Source of the DNA: JALZVT01 sp039029135 | GTDB taxonomy: Bacteria > Pseudomonadota > Gammaproteobacteria > Pseudomonadales > Azotimanducaceae | Reading direction: 5' to 3' | Length of the DNA stretch: 54,020 nucleotides | NCBI GenBank assembly: GCA_039029135.1 | Contig: JBCCGT010000030.1 | Location: forward strand, 1 to 54,020 | Shown here: positions 17,094 to 26,577 of the stretch, in pieces | Layout: every line of letters starts with the position of its first letter | How positions within the stretch are numbered: the stretch's first letter is position 1 | The notes under the pieces: model-generated | The model's database searches: none | Seen by the model: the letters and a program-made list of their open reading frames with translations, nothing else | Told to the model about the DNA's origin: nothing | Translations under genes and position numbers: made by a program

Positions 17094-20000
17094 GTGCGCA
17101 GCCTGGCCCGCCTGTCCATCGAACGGCCGCTGTATCCGTGGCTCTTGGCGGCGCTGTGCCTGTTCGGCGGCATCTGGGGCATCGGCGAGGTGGGCCGACT
17201 GGAAGATCCGCCGTTTCCCATCAAGAACGCGTTCGTAATCACCCCCTACCCCGGCGCGTCGGCGCTGGAGGTCGAGCAGGAGGTCACGGATGTGCTGGAA
17301 CGGGCGCTGCAGCAGCTGCCGGAACTCGACATCCTGACGTCCAAGTCGCTGGCCGGGCGCTCCGAGGTTCAGGTGCAGCTGCTTGAGGAATACGGCTCTG
17401 ACGACACGCCGCAGATCTGGGATGAACTGCGCCGCCGCGTGCGTGAGGCGCTGCCCTACCTGCCGCCCGGCACGCTACCGCCCATCATCCAGGACGACTT
17501 TGGCGACGTGTACGGCATGGTCTACGCCGTGCGTACGCCCGGCTACTCCGCGTCGGTGCAGCGCGATCTCGCCAAGCAGCTCGAGCGCGAGCTGAAGCGC
17601 GTCGCCGGCGTGGCCAAAGTGCGCGTCGAGGGGCTGCTTGAGGAGGCGATCTACGTCGAGCTGTCGCAGGAGCGCCTGCAGCGCCTCGGCGTCCCCGTCG
17701 ACAGCATCTTCAACGCGCTCGCAACCGAAAACCAGGTGCAGTCCGCCGGGTCGGTGATGATCGGCGATCGCCGCATGCGCGTCGCTCCAGAGCCGGCGCT
17801 CAACAGCGTCGCGGCGGTGGGCGAGATGCGCATCGGCCAGTCGGGCTCGACGCAGATCGTGCGACTGCGCGACATCGCGACCATCGCGCGAGAGGAGGTC
17901 GAGATCCCGCGCGAGATCATTCGCCACGACGGCGAGCGCGTGATGATGCTCAGCGTCTCCGTCACCGAAACGGAGAACGTCGTGGCGGTCGGCGAGGCGG
18001 TCGACGCCGTGCTGGACCGGCTCGCGCCGACGCTGCCGCTCGGCGTAGAACTCGCGCCCGTCACGCGCCAGCACGTGCTGGTCGCCAACGCCGTGCGCGA
18101 CTTTCTGCGCAATCTGCTGATTTCGGTCGCCACCGTGATCGGCGCGCTCTGCCTGTTCATGGGCTGGCGGGCGGGCGCGGTCGTCGGCAGCGTACTGCTG
18201 CTGACCGTGCTGGGCACGCTGCTGTGCATGGCGCTGTTCGGCGTTGAGCTGCAGCGCATCTCTCTGGGCGCGCTGATGATCGCGATGGGCATGCTGGTCG
18301 ACAACGCGATCGTCGTGGCCGAGGGCATGGTCACGGGCGTGCGCTCGGGCAGATCACCGGCGGAGGCCGCCGAGCATGCGGTGCGGCGCACGCAGATTCC
18401 GCTGCTCGGGGCGACGCTGATCGGCATCATGGCGTTCGCACCCATCGGGCTGTCGGACGACGACTCGGGGCACTTCCTGCGTTCGCTGTTCGACGTGGTC
18501 GCGATATCGCTGCTGCTGAGCTGGGTGCTCGCAATCACGCTCGTGCCGATGCTGGGCCATCGCCTGTTGAAGCCGGTAATCGAGGCGCAGGAGCAGTACA
18601 GCGGCTGGGCCTACGCGCCCTATCGGGGTTTGCTGCAGGTCGGGCTGCGTTTTCGCTGGCTGTCGGTGTTGGCGATTCTGGCGGTGACCGCGGGCTGCTT
18701 CTGGGGCTTCACCAAGGTGCGCCAGGAGTTCTTTCCGACCTCGAACTCGCCGCTGTTCTTCGTCGACTACTACCTGCCGCAGGGCACGGACATCACGACG
18801 ACCGCGGCCGTCGTCGCCGACATCGAGGCGGCGCTGACGGCGCTGCCAGAGGTCACGGCCGCGACCAGCTTCATCGGTCGCGGCACGCCGCGCTTCGCCG
18901 CGACGATCAGGCCGGAGCAGCCGAACCCGGCCTACGCCCACATGATCCTGCGCGTGCGCGACGTGCGCGAGATGGACGACGTCATGGCCCGCGCGACGCC
19001 GCTGATCCAGGCCGTGCACCCGGACGCCGAGCTGATCGTCAGCCGCAGCGAGTTTTCGCCGGGCGGCGCGTCGAAGGTCGAGGCCCGCTTCAGCGGACCC
19101 AACGCGGATACCCTGCGCGAGCTGAGCGAGGCGGCGCTGCGCGAGTTCATCGACTTCGGGCTCGTCGACATCAAGACGGACTGGCGCGCACGCGAGCTGC
19201 AGCTCGTACCGCGCTACAACGAGGAACGCGGCCGCGCTGCGGGCATCTACCGCTCGGACCTGTACAACGGCATCGCGTTCGCCACGCTCGGGGTGCGCGT
19301 CGGTCTGTTCCGCGACGGCGACGATCTGCTGCCGATCATCGCGCGCGCGCCGCAGCGCGAGCGCAGGGATTTGGTCTCGCTCGGTCAGCGCCGGCTGTGG
19401 AGTCCCACCGAGCGCGCCTATGTGCCGAGCGACCAGGTGCTGGACGGCGTGGAGCTGGTGGGCGTGGACTCGCTGATCCTGCGCCGCCAACGCGAGCGCA
19501 CGATCACGGTGCAGGCCAACCCGCCCCCAGGCGCCAACTTCATTGCTACCTTCGAGCGGCTGCGGCCGCGCATCGACGCCCTGCCGCTGCCGCCGGGCTA
19601 TGCGCTGGAGTGGGGGGGTGAATTCGAGGCCAACCTCGAGGCACGCGAATCGCTGGGCGGCGTCATTCCGGCGACCTTCGGCGTCATGCTGATCCTCACC
19701 ATGCTGCTGTTCGGCGCCGTACGCCAGACGCTCGTCATCTGGCTGACGGTACCGATGACGGTTTGCGGCGTGGTGCTCGCGCTCTTGATCACCGACCTGG
19801 GGTTCACCTTTCCCGCGTTTCTGGGCGTGCTGTCGCTGACCGGCATGCTGATCAAGAACGCGGTCGTGCTGGTCGACGAGATCGACAAGCGCGCCGCCGA
19901 GCAGGGCCTGACGATCGATACGATCGCCGACGCCAGTGTCAGCCGCATGCGACCCGTGTTGCTGGCCTCGGGAACGACGATCGCCGGCATGTCGCCGCTG

Positions 20001-20177
20001 TTGAACGATCCGTTCTTCAAGGAGATGGCGGTGTGCATCATGGGTGGACTGGCGTTTTCCACCCTGCTCACGCTGATCGCCGTGCCGGTGTTCTATCGCG
20101 TCCTCATCCGATCGCGACGCGACGCGGCAGACATGCCGCAGCCCCCGGCCGCGGCACTAGCCGCCGGCGACCCGTAG
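17094..20177 (+). CDS. RND multidrug efflux permease (AcrB/MexB-like)
   Basis: A 1027-residue inner-membrane pump with the twofold repeated RND layout: TM1 near the N-terminus (LYPWLLAALCLFGGIWGIG), a long periplasmic domain, TM2-6, a second periplasmic domain, TM8-12. TM4 has MGMLVDNAIVVAEG, carrying one proton-relay Asp where AcrB has Asp-Asp, and TM10 has GMLIKNAVVLVDEID with the relay Lys. The start is GTG (2 bases after the MFP stop). No outer-membrane factor gene is adjacent, so a TolC-like protein encoded elsewhere must complete the pump. Substrates unknown; many pumps of this type export dyes, bile salts or aromatic compounds. Confidence 0.93.
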   Translation: MRSLARLSIERPLYPWLLAALCLFGGIWGIGEVGRLEDPPFPIKNAFVITPYPGASALEVEQEVTDVLERALQQLPELDILTSKSLAGRSEVQVQLLEEYGSDDTPQIWDELRRRVREALPYLPPGTLPPIIQDDFGDVYGMVYAVRTPGYSASVQRDLAKQLERELKRVAGVAKVRVEGLLEEAIYVELSQERLQRLGVPVDSIFNALATENQVQSAGSVMIGDRRMRVAPEPALNSVAAVGEMRIGQSGSTQIVRLRDIATIAREEVEIPREIIRHDGERVMMLSVSVTETENVVAVGEAVDAVLDRLAPTLPLGVELAPVTRQHVLVANAVRDFLRNLLISVATVIGALCLFMGWRAGAVVGSVLLLTVLGTLLCMALFGVELQRISLGALMIAMGMLVDNAIVVAEGMVTGVRSGRSPAEAAEHAVRRTQIPLLGATLIGIMAFAPIGLSDDDSGHFLRSLFDVVAISLLLSWVLAITLVPMLGHRLLKPVIEAQEQYSGWAYAPYRGLLQVGLRFRWLSVLAILAVTAGCFWGFTKVRQEFFPTSNSPLFFVDYYLPQGTDITTTAAVVADIEAALTALPEVTAATSFIGRGTPRFAATIRPEQPNPAYAHMILRVRDVREMDDVMARATPLIQAVHPDAELIVSRSEFSPGGASKVEARFSGPNADTLRELSEAALREFIDFGLVDIKTDWRARELQLVPRYNEERGRAAGIYRSDLYNGIAFATLGVRVGLFRDGDDLLPIIARAPQRERRDLVSLGQRRLWSPTERAYVPSDQVLDGVELVGVDSLILRRQRERTITVQANPPPGANFIATFERLRPRIDALPLPPGYALEWGGEFEANLEARESLGGVIPATFGVMLILTMLLFGAVRQTLVIWLTVPMTVCGVVLALLITDLGFTFPAFLGVLSLTGMLIKNAVVLVDEIDKRAAEQGLTIDTIADASVSRMRPVLLASGTTIAGMSPLLNDPFFKEMAVCIMGGLAFSTLLTLIAVPVFYRVLIRSRRDAADMPQPPAAALAAGDP

Positions 20178-20198
20178 ACAGCGGCCGCGCGGAGTCGC

Positions 20199-21554
20199 TC
20201 AACCGCCGCTCTCGATCAGCCGATCGATCTCGTTGTGAAAGTGCTGGACCCGCATCTCGTCGTCGTTCAGCCAAGTGCGCGAAAAGCCCGCCGAGCGCAT
20301 GCCGCGCTGCACGTTGCCCAGCAGCTCGACGTCCTGATCGATCGTGTCCGTCATCGTCTTGTCGCCGGCGATGACGGCGTCGTAGTCGAAGACGTCACGC
20401 TCGGGACGCTGCCAGTCGGCGGGCTTTACGCCGTCGACGATGAAGTGGCTGCGCGAACCGCCTCCGCCCGCGTCGCGCACGGCGTCGCCCGCGACTTCTG
20501 GATCGGCAAACATCGTCAGCGACAGCTTGTCGAGCTGGCAGCGCTCAGGATCGTGCACGTCCGGCCGCACCCGCAGAATCCACAGATGGCCCGGCGTAAA
20601 GGTCAGCATGCAGTTCGGAAAGAAATTGAACTGCCAGACGTCCGATAGCTGCGCGTCCGAAAACGCGTCGAAGTCGAAGCCCATGTCGCGGCCGACTTCG
20701 CGCCGGCGCACCTGTATCGCGCGGCGAATGTCGGGCACGCGCCCGACGAAGTCCGCCGGGTCCAGGCCCCACGCCTTGAGCTGCGCGGTGTGAATGTCGG
20801 TGGGTTCCGCAGGCACCGGAAAGCGCGGATTAAAGGTCGCGCCCGGCACCTCCAGTCCTGTGTGGCCGTTCTCGAACAGGTGCACGGTATCGTTGCAGCA
20901 GTCCACCATGCGCCGATGCTGGGGATGCAGAAAGTCCACGTGATACAGCTCGCTGAAGTTGTCCACCACGGCCTTCCAGTTGCACTCGAGGCGTACGGTC
21001 TGATCCTCGGCCAGGGTCATCTTCTCGAACCGATAGGGTTCCAGCAGCGTCGTGAGTTCTGCAGTCAGGTACCTCGCGAGGGGCATCGGGTCCGCGTCGA
21101 GGTTGACGAAGACGATGCCCTTCCAGATCTCGACGTGCACCGTCTGCAGCGCCTGCTCGCAGCCCGGCGTGCGATCGACGAAGCGCTCCTTGTACGGCAC
21201 CGCGCTGAGTTGCCCCTCGAGATCGTAGGTCCACGCGTGATACGCGCAGCGGAAGTTTGCCGCCGTGCCACGCTCTTCGGTGACCAGCAGATTGCCGCGA
21301 TGCTGGCAGACGTTGTAGTACGCGCGCACGTCGCCGGCGCCGGTGCGCGTCACCAGGATCTGTTCGCGCGCGATGTCGAAGACAAAGAAGTCGCCGGCGT
21401 TGGCGACGTCTTCGGCGAGCCCGGCGATCAGCCAGCTCTTGCGCCATACGGCGTCCCACTCCGCGTCGAGCTGCGTGCCCGTGAGGTAGCGCTGCTTGCC
21501 GACGTTGGTGATCGCGTGCTCGCGGTCGGTGTGATTCACGTAGCGGATCGTCAT
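20199..21554 (-). CDS. Rieske-type aromatic ring-hydroxylating oxygenase, alpha subunit
   Basis: A 451-residue oxygenase component. The Rieske [2Fe-2S] ligands are Cys83/His85 (NVCQHRGN) and Cys103/His106 (FRCAYHAW). The mononuclear iron site begins with ELYHVDFLH, giving His205 and His210, with Asp198 in VVDNFSE bridging to the neighbouring Rieske domain. The frame extends 84 residues further upstream but that part is an Arg/Cys-rich shadow; ATG 21554 has GGGAGGGCACC before it. No reductase, ferredoxin or beta subunit is nearby, so a generic electron donor is needed. It is the last gene of a long minus-strand run and the RND gene converges on it 21 bases away. Confidence 0.92.
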   Translation of the reverse strand: MTIRYVNHTDREHAITNVGKQRYLTGTQLDAEWDAVWRKSWLIAGLAEDVANAGDFFVFDIAREQILVTRTGAGDVRAYYNVCQHRGNLLVTEERGTAANFRCAYHAWTYDLEGQLSAVPYKERFVDRTPGCEQALQTVHVEIWKGIVFVNLDADPMPLARYLTAELTTLLEPYRFEKMTLAEDQTVRLECNWKAVVDNFSELYHVDFLHPQHRRMVDCCNDTVHLFENGHTGLEVPGATFNPRFPVPAEPTDIHTAQLKAWGLDPADFVGRVPDIRRAIQVRRREVGRDMGFDFDAFSDAQLSDVWQFNFFPNCMLTFTPGHLWILRVRPDVHDPERCQLDKLSLTMFADPEVAGDAVRDAGGGGSRSHFIVDGVKPADWQRPERDVFDYDAVIAGDKTMTDTIDQDVELLGNVQRGMRSAGFSRTWLNDDEMRVQHFHNEIDRLIESGG

Positions 21555-21582
21555 GGTGCCCTCCCCTGCCCCTCGTTCGATC

Positions 21583-21966
21583 CTAGCGCTGCGGCTGACG
21601 TTCGGCCACCGGCGCCGCGAGCGCGACGCCGAGCACCACCAGCAGCGTGCCCAGGGTGCGATTGAGCGTCGGCGCCTCGCCCAGCCAGGCGATGGCGCCA
21701 ACATAGACCAGCGCATAGCCGAGCGAGAGCAGCGGATACGCCTGCGCGAGCGGCAGACTCCGCAGCACCCGCAGCCACAGCAGCACCGCCGCGAGATAGG
21801 CGACAACCCCGGCCAGCAAATAGCCCGCGTCCGGCAGCACGCGCGCGAGCAGCGCGCCCGCGGTGTCGGGCAGCGCGCCGACGAGCGAGGCGAACCGTTT
21901 AAACAGGAGCTGACCGGCCGCGCCGAGCACGATGGACGCCGCCGCAGAGAGCCAGACCGCGCGCAT
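21583..21966 (-). CDS. SMR/EamA-like small membrane transporter, ArnF-like
   Basis: A 127-residue protein with four hydrophobic segments (VWLSAAASIVLGAAGQLLFK, a span around AGYLLAGVVAYLAAVLLWL, AYPLLSLGYALVYVGAIAW and TLLVVLGVALAA). Size, the Y-P-L-L-S-L-G-Y-A segment and pairing with the upstream gene match ArnF, half of the aminoarabinose-lipid flippase. The ATG overlaps the TGA of the upstream gene by one base (TGATG), so translation is coupled; a further upstream Met (21981) is less likely. No other arn gene is present, so a different lipid-linked or small cationic substrate is equally possible. Confidence 0.75.
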   Translation of the reverse strand: MRAVWLSAAASIVLGAAGQLLFKRFASLVGALPDTAGALLARVLPDAGYLLAGVVAYLAAVLLWLRVLRSLPLAQAYPLLSLGYALVYVGAIAWLGEAPTLNRTLGTLLVVLGVALAAPVAERQPQR

Positions 21967-22310
21967 CAGCGCGCCCCGCACAGCGCGCCGCCCAGCACGA
22001 TCAGCGCGCAGCCGAGCCAGGCGCGCGGCGGCACGCTCTGCCTGAGCCGGAGGCGGGCATAGAGCATCACCGCGACGAAGCCGAGCGCGAAAAACGGATA
22101 GGTGCGCGAGACGTCCAGCCGCGTCAGCGCGAGCAGCCAGCAGACGAGGCTCACGCCCAGCAGCGCGTAGGCGATAAGCACCAGCGGCTGCGACAGCGTG
22201 GCGATCAAACCGGCACGCGCGCTCAGCCGCTGCGCCGCATGCGCCTGCACGATTTGCGATCCGCTGCTGGCCGCGACCGCCAGCGCGACCCAGAGATAAC
22301 CTGCCACCAT
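21966..22310 (-). CDS. SMR/EamA-like small membrane transporter, ArnE-like
   Basis: A 114-residue four-helix membrane protein that forms the likely heterodimer partner of the downstream gene. Segments: GYLWVALAVAASSGSQIVQA, AGLIATLSQPLVLIAYALLG, TYPFFALGFVAVMLYARLRL and AWLGCALIVLGGAL. The Y-P-F-F-A-L-G-F core parallels Y-P-L-L-S-L-G-Y in its partner. ATG 22310 is used; a TTG at 22343 would add 11 polar residues. The lengths (114 and 127) are close to ArnE (111) and ArnF (128). The mechanism is inferred from the paired small-multidrug-resistance architecture. Confidence 0.72.
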   Translation of the reverse strand: MVAGYLWVALAVAASSGSQIVQAHAAQRLSARAGLIATLSQPLVLIAYALLGVSLVCWLLALTRLDVSRTYPFFALGFVAVMLYARLRLRQSVPPRAWLGCALIVLGGALCGAR

Positions 22311-22451
22311 CGGCGCGCGCGCCCCGTCAATCCGTTCCTGCAACCTTAGACGATGCGCACGGCTTTCACAGTCGCGCGTCGCGCGCGGAGACGCTTGCGG
22401 TGCCAGCGGCGCGTAACCAGACGCGCCATTGACAGACGGAGAGGCGTTCGC

Positions 22452-23870
22452 TCAGCCGAACGCGAGCGTCGCCCGCCGGCCAAACAGCAGCCGGTTGCTG
22501 GCGAGCGCCACGCCGATCGAGAACAGCAGCGTCGCGAACATGCAGTGGATGTAGTGAAACGGTTGGAGCTGCAGCGTGAGATAGCCGTAGAACAGCACGC
22601 CTAGAGCCACGCCCGCCATCGCGGCACGCGCGTCGACGTCGCGAAACAGCAGGCCCACGACGAACGCCGACAGGATGGGCATCGACAAGAAACCGTAGCG
22701 CTCCTGCAGGATGTTGATCAGGCTTTCCTCCGCCTGATAGATCGGCACCAGCCCCAAGCCGACGATCGCGAGCACTATGCTCACGACGCCGCTCAGGCGC
22801 GCCACGTTTTTTACCTTGCCGACGTAGGTTTCGTGCAGGTCGCAGACGTACAGCGCGGCGGATGCGTTGAGGATGCTGTTGAAGGTGGTCAGCATCGCGG
22901 CAAGCATGCCAGCCGCGAACAGCCCCGACAGCCAGGGCGGCAAAATGTCGCCGACGAGCGTGCCGTAGGTGGCGTCACCGATATCGCCGTAGAGCTTGTA
23001 GGCGACCACGCCGGGCAGCGTCACGATCACCGGCACGATCAACAGCCGAATGCCGGCCGCGACCAGGACACCCTTGCGCGCCTCTGCGACGCTGGGCGCC
23101 GCCATCGCCCGCTGAGTGATCGTCTGGTTGGTGCTCCAGTAGAACACCTGAATGAACAGCATCCCGGTCAGCAGGGTGTGCCAGGGAATCGGCGAGGCGT
23201 CGTCGCCGATCAGCGACAGCCGCTCGGCCGGGATGCCGCCGAGGTCGTAGTCGATGGCCGCCAGCGCCAGAAACACGATCAGCACCGCAAGCCCGAGAAT
23301 CAGCACGCCGCTGTAGGTATCGGAGACCGCGACCGCACGCAGGCCACCCAAGATCGCATACGCGGCGCCAATGGCGGCGATCACTGCCGCGACGACGACG
23401 ATGGGTACGTCGATCTGCGTCATCGACACGAGGAACAGCGAACCACCATAGAGCACCGCCGGCAGAAAGATAAACAGGTTGCCTGCGAGGAAGAGAAATG
23501 AGATTAGCGCCCGGATGTGCGGGCTGTCGTACTTGCGCTCCAGCAGCTCGGTCGTCGTCGTGCAGCGGTTGCGGTAGTAGACCGGGATGAACACGAAGGC
23601 GAGGATCAACAGGCCGACCACCGCCGCCAGCTCCCACCAGGCCAGCAGCAGCATCTGATTGCCGTTCATGCCGACGAGCTGATCGGTCGAGAGATTGGTG
23701 AGCGTGATGGAACCGGCGACGAACACCCAGGACAGGCCGCCGTTAGCCAGAAAATAGTCGCGCCCCGAATCCACCGCGCCTCGATCGGCGTTACGGCACT
23801 TCAGCCAGGTCGCGATCGCGATCGCGAGCGTGACGGCGATAAACACCGCGAGCTGTATCGGATTCAGCAT
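22452..23870 (-). CDS. Sodium:solute symporter (SSS/SLC5 family)
   Basis: A 472-residue inner-membrane permease with about 13 hydrophobic spans and LeuT-like fold. SITLTNLSTDQLVGMNGNQM is the conserved TM1 region with substrate- and Na-binding Ser/Thr residues, CTTTTELLERKYDS is a family signature in the loop after TM2, and ILGGLRAVAVSDTYSGVLIL follows in the middle. This is the sugar-type branch (SGLT/YidK-like). The gene begins 21 bases after the MelA-type alpha-galactosidase gene, with AGGGGAG as ribosome-binding site, so it most likely imports the galactoside substrate. Length is slightly short for SLC5 (500-600). Confidence 0.9.
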   Translation of the reverse strand: MLNPIQLAVFIAVTLAIAIATWLKCRNADRGAVDSGRDYFLANGGLSWVFVAGSITLTNLSTDQLVGMNGNQMLLLAWWELAAVVGLLILAFVFIPVYYRNRCTTTTELLERKYDSPHIRALISFLFLAGNLFIFLPAVLYGGSLFLVSMTQIDVPIVVVAAVIAAIGAAYAILGGLRAVAVSDTYSGVLILGLAVLIVFLALAAIDYDLGGIPAERLSLIGDDASPIPWHTLLTGMLFIQVFYWSTNQTITQRAMAAPSVAEARKGVLVAAGIRLLIVPVIVTLPGVVAYKLYGDIGDATYGTLVGDILPPWLSGLFAAGMLAAMLTTFNSILNASAALYVCDLHETYVGKVKNVARLSGVVSIVLAIVGLGLVPIYQAEESLINILQERYGFLSMPILSAFVVGLLFRDVDARAAMAGVALGVLFYGYLTLQLQPFHYIHCMFATLLFSIGVALASNRLLFGRRATLAFG

Positions 23871-23891
23871 GTCTCCCCTTATTTTCGTTCT

Positions 23892-25277
23892 TCAGGCGCG
23901 CAGCGACTCGGGCAGATAGTCCCCGTGCGCCGCGATCAGCGCATCGACCAGCTCGTGTATCTCGTCGAGGCTCAGCAGCGCCGCCGTCAGCGGATCGAGC
24001 ATCGCCGCATGATAGATGTGCTCACGCTCACCCGTCACCGCCGCCTCGACCGTCAGCGCCTGCGGGTTGATGTTGGTCTGCATGAGTGCGGCGAGCTGCG
24101 GCGGCAGGCGGCCCACGGCCTGGGGCACGAACGCGCCCCCGGCCATCTCGCAGGGCACCTCGACGACGCAGTCCGCGGGCAGGTTGTCGATGAGCGTCTG
24201 GCGGCCGCCCGAATCGTCGGCCACCGGCTGCGTGTTTGGTACGTTGGCGTAGACGAGACCGGCTTCGCCCGTATGCATCGCATGCACGATCGTCGCGCCG
24301 TATTCGTCGCTCGGCCGCACCCGCAGCTCGCGCGTCGGGTCTTCCAGTTTTTCGCGCAGCGCGTGCCAGCCGGCGAGCTGGTTCTTGCAGCGGCGGATGT
24401 ACTCGTCCAGCGGAATCTCGAACTGTGCGATCAGGTCCGCGCGCCCCGCCTTGATGAACCAGGGTACGTACTCGGCGAAGTGCTCGCTCGATTCCGTGAC
24501 GAAGTAGCCGAGCTCTTGCAGCATACGATAGCGCACCCGGTCGCTCAGGCCGGTCACGCCGCCGTCAGCACGATCGACGCTGCCGCGGTAGGGAATGTCT
24601 TTGCCCGCCGCCACTTCGCGCAGCCGCGGATAAAGATCCTCACCGTTGCGCTCGAAACGCAGATAGAACGCCATATGGTTGATACCGGCGCACAGGTAAT
24701 CGATCTCATCAACCGGCACGCCGATGTCGTTCGCGAGATCCTTCGCGGTGTGCTGCACGCTGTGGCACAGGCCGATCGTGCGCACAGAGGACTGCCGCTG
24801 CATCGCCCAGCAGTTCATCGCCATCGGATTCACGTAGTTGAGGTGCAGCGCCTGCGGGCACAGCGCCTCCATGTCGCGCAGCATCGACTCGAACACCGGG
24901 ATGGTGCGCAGCGCGCGCATGATGCCGCCGATTCCCAGCGTGTCGGCGATGGTCTGCGGCACGCCGGCCCGGCGCGGCAGGTCGAAATCGATGACCGTGC
25001 TGGGTTCGTAGCCGCCGACCTGAAACATGCTGATGATGTAGTCCGCGCCCGCGAAGGCCGCACGACGGTCCAGCGTCGACTCGATCGTCGGCGTCACGCC
25101 GAGCGTCGCAGCGATCTTGCGCGCGACGATCTCTGAGGTCTTGAGCCGCTCGGCGTCGATGTCATACAGCGCAATGGTGCTATTCGCGAGTGCGGCAAAA
25201 CTCAGCAGATCGCCGAGCAGATTTTTCGCAAACACGGTGGAACCCGCGCCGACAAAGACTATCTTCGGATGACTCAT
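23892..25277 (-). CDS. melA: Alpha-galactosidase, GH4 family (MelA-like)
   Basis: A 461-residue NAD- and Mn-dependent glycosidase that hydrolyses alpha-galactosides such as melibiose in the cytoplasm. Motifs: VFVGAGSTVFAKNLLGDLL (NAD fold), QVGGYEPSTVIDFDLPRRAG, IADTLGIGGIMRALRTIP, LNYVNPMAMNCWAM, GLCHSVQHTA, CAGINHMAFYLRFE and FVTESSEHFAEYVPWFIKAG, all characteristic of MelA rather than the glucuronidase branch, including the metal-ligand Cys and His. The ATG 25277 has GAAGGA before it; five codons upstream would be optional. The next gene is an SSS symporter, replacing the usual MelB. Gap to the DUF418 gene is 25 bases, suggesting an operon. Confidence 0.93.
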   Translation of the reverse strand: MSHPKIVFVGAGSTVFAKNLLGDLLSFAALANSTIALYDIDAERLKTSEIVARKIAATLGVTPTIESTLDRRAAFAGADYIISMFQVGGYEPSTVIDFDLPRRAGVPQTIADTLGIGGIMRALRTIPVFESMLRDMEALCPQALHLNYVNPMAMNCWAMQRQSSVRTIGLCHSVQHTAKDLANDIGVPVDEIDYLCAGINHMAFYLRFERNGEDLYPRLREVAAGKDIPYRGSVDRADGGVTGLSDRVRYRMLQELGYFVTESSEHFAEYVPWFIKAGRADLIAQFEIPLDEYIRRCKNQLAGWHALREKLEDPTRELRVRPSDEYGATIVHAMHTGEAGLVYANVPNTQPVADDSGGRQTLIDNLPADCVVEVPCEMAGGAFVPQAVGRLPPQLAALMQTNINPQALTVEAAVTGEREHIYHAAMLDPLTAALLSLDEIHELVDALIAAHGDYLPESLRA

Positions 25278-25302
25278 ATTGGTCCTTCGCACACTGCCAG
25301 TA

Positions 25303-26577
25303 TCACTTCGCCGGCGCGCCGTAGGTCAGGCGTCGCCACAGCGCCTCGATCGGGCCCATCGAGTATCGCGCGAGCCAGGCCGGGGACAGCCATAGCTGCA
25401 GCGCCCAGATCGCCAGCACGATGGGATAGAGCTGCCAGCGCGCGAGCTCCCCAACCAGCGCCAGGCCTACCCCTGTAAAGATGAACATCGCCAGCAGCGA
25501 ATGCACTAGGTAGTTGGTCAAGGCCAGTCGACCCACCGCGGCGAGCCGCGCGCGCAGCCCCGGCCAGGCACGAGCCCGACAGATCAGCATCACGAGCGCC
25601 AGATACCCAAGCGCCATGCCGAACCGGCCGATGTCATAGGTGAACTGCAAAAACGGAAAGCTCGCCTGCAGCGCGTAGTCGTTTTGAAACGCGTGCCAGC
25701 CCTCATAGGCATTGACCGCTCCGCCAACGCCGAATCCCACAAGCAGCATGCGCCAGTAGAACCCGTCGGAGCGCGATGCGTTGAGCACGCCCAGCTTGAA
25801 CAGCGCCATGCCCACCAACATCATCGCCAGCGCGTCCCACAGCATCACGAAAGGCAGCACGAACAGCAGCGTGCCGATGAACTCTTCCGCGTACCAGCCG
25901 TAGACGCTCCCGACGTCGCCGCGCCGCTGCGCCAGCTCGGCCGCGATCTGCTCGGGCGTCGAGCCGAAATCGGCAACAAAATCCGGCCAGGCCGCGGCCA
26001 GTTCGAGCTGCTCTGCCGTCGCCTCGCCGCCGGCTGCCTCGATCGCGGCGACCTCCGCGCCCGCCGCGCGCGACATACCGAGGCCCCAGCTCGCAGCGCC
26101 GTGCTGCAGCGCGATCACAAGGAACAACGCCCCGGCGCCGATCAGCAGGCTGCGCGCCTTCGCATCGCGCACGAGATACAGCAGCGCGCCCGCGACGGCG
26201 TAGTTAACCAGGATGTCGCCGCTCCACAGCAGTACGAAGCCGTCGATCAGGCCGAACACCAGCAGCCAGAACGTGCGCCGATAGTGCAACCGCGCCGACT
26301 TGCCGCGCGCGCCGGTCGTGAACAACACGACGCCCGCACCGAACAGCATACTGAACAGCCCGCGCATGGCGCCTTCGACGAAGCCTTCCATCACATGCCA
26401 GGTAACGAGGTCCGCGACCCCGGGCGGCGGCGTCGTGAGCAGCGGAGAAAAATAGGCGCCGCTCGCCATGCCCATGCCGACAATGTTCATCAGCAGGATC
26501 CCGAGCAGCGCGAAGCCGCGCAGCACGTCCAGCGCCTCGATGCGCTCCGCCGCCTGGACCGGCGCTGCCGCGCTCAC
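25303..26577 (-). CDS. DUF418-domain polytopic membrane protein (YeiB-like)
   Basis: A 424-residue inner-membrane protein with about 10 hydrophobic segments. It begins ERIEALDVLRGFALLGILLM, the YeiB/DUF418 hallmark, and ends GPIEALWRRLTYGAPAK, the other family signature. The C-terminal half carries FGMALGYLALVML and LTNYLVHSLLAMFIF. The start is GTG and overlaps the stop of the nitronate-monooxygenase gene (GTGA), so the two are translationally coupled. Function of the family is unknown (it resembles acyltransferase-3-type proteins in layout). Its place ahead of melA and the symporter hints at an envelope or uptake role, but this is inference only. Confidence 0.88.
   Translation of the reverse strand: MSAAAPVQAAERIEALDVLRGFALLGILLMNIVGMGMASGAYFSPLLTTPPPGVADLVTWHVMEGFVEGAMRGLFSMLFGAGVVLFTTGARGKSARLHYRRTFWLLVFGLIDGFVLLWSGDILVNYAVAGALLYLVRDAKARSLLIGAGALFLVIALQHGAASWGLGMSRAAGAEVAAIEAAGGEATAEQLELAAAWPDFVADFGSTPEQIAAELAQRRGDVGSVYGWYAEEFIGTLLFVLPFVMLWDALAMMLVGMALFKLGVLNASRSDGFYWRMLLVGFGVGGAVNAYEGWHAFQNDYALQASFPFLQFTYDIGRFGMALGYLALVMLICRARAWPGLRARLAAVGRLALTNYLVHSLLAMFIFTGVGLALVGELARWQLYPIVLAIWALQLWLSPAWLARYSMGPIEALWRRLTYGAPAK

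Noticed and set aside
21555..21806. N-terminal 84-residue extension of the Rieske oxygenase frame
   Set aside because: Arg/Cys-rich and overlapping the ArnF-like gene; ATG 21554 has a strong ribosome-binding site.
23517..25136. 539-residue plus-strand frame across the symporter and MelA
   Set aside because: Spans two real minus-strand genes and has shadow composition; no start context.
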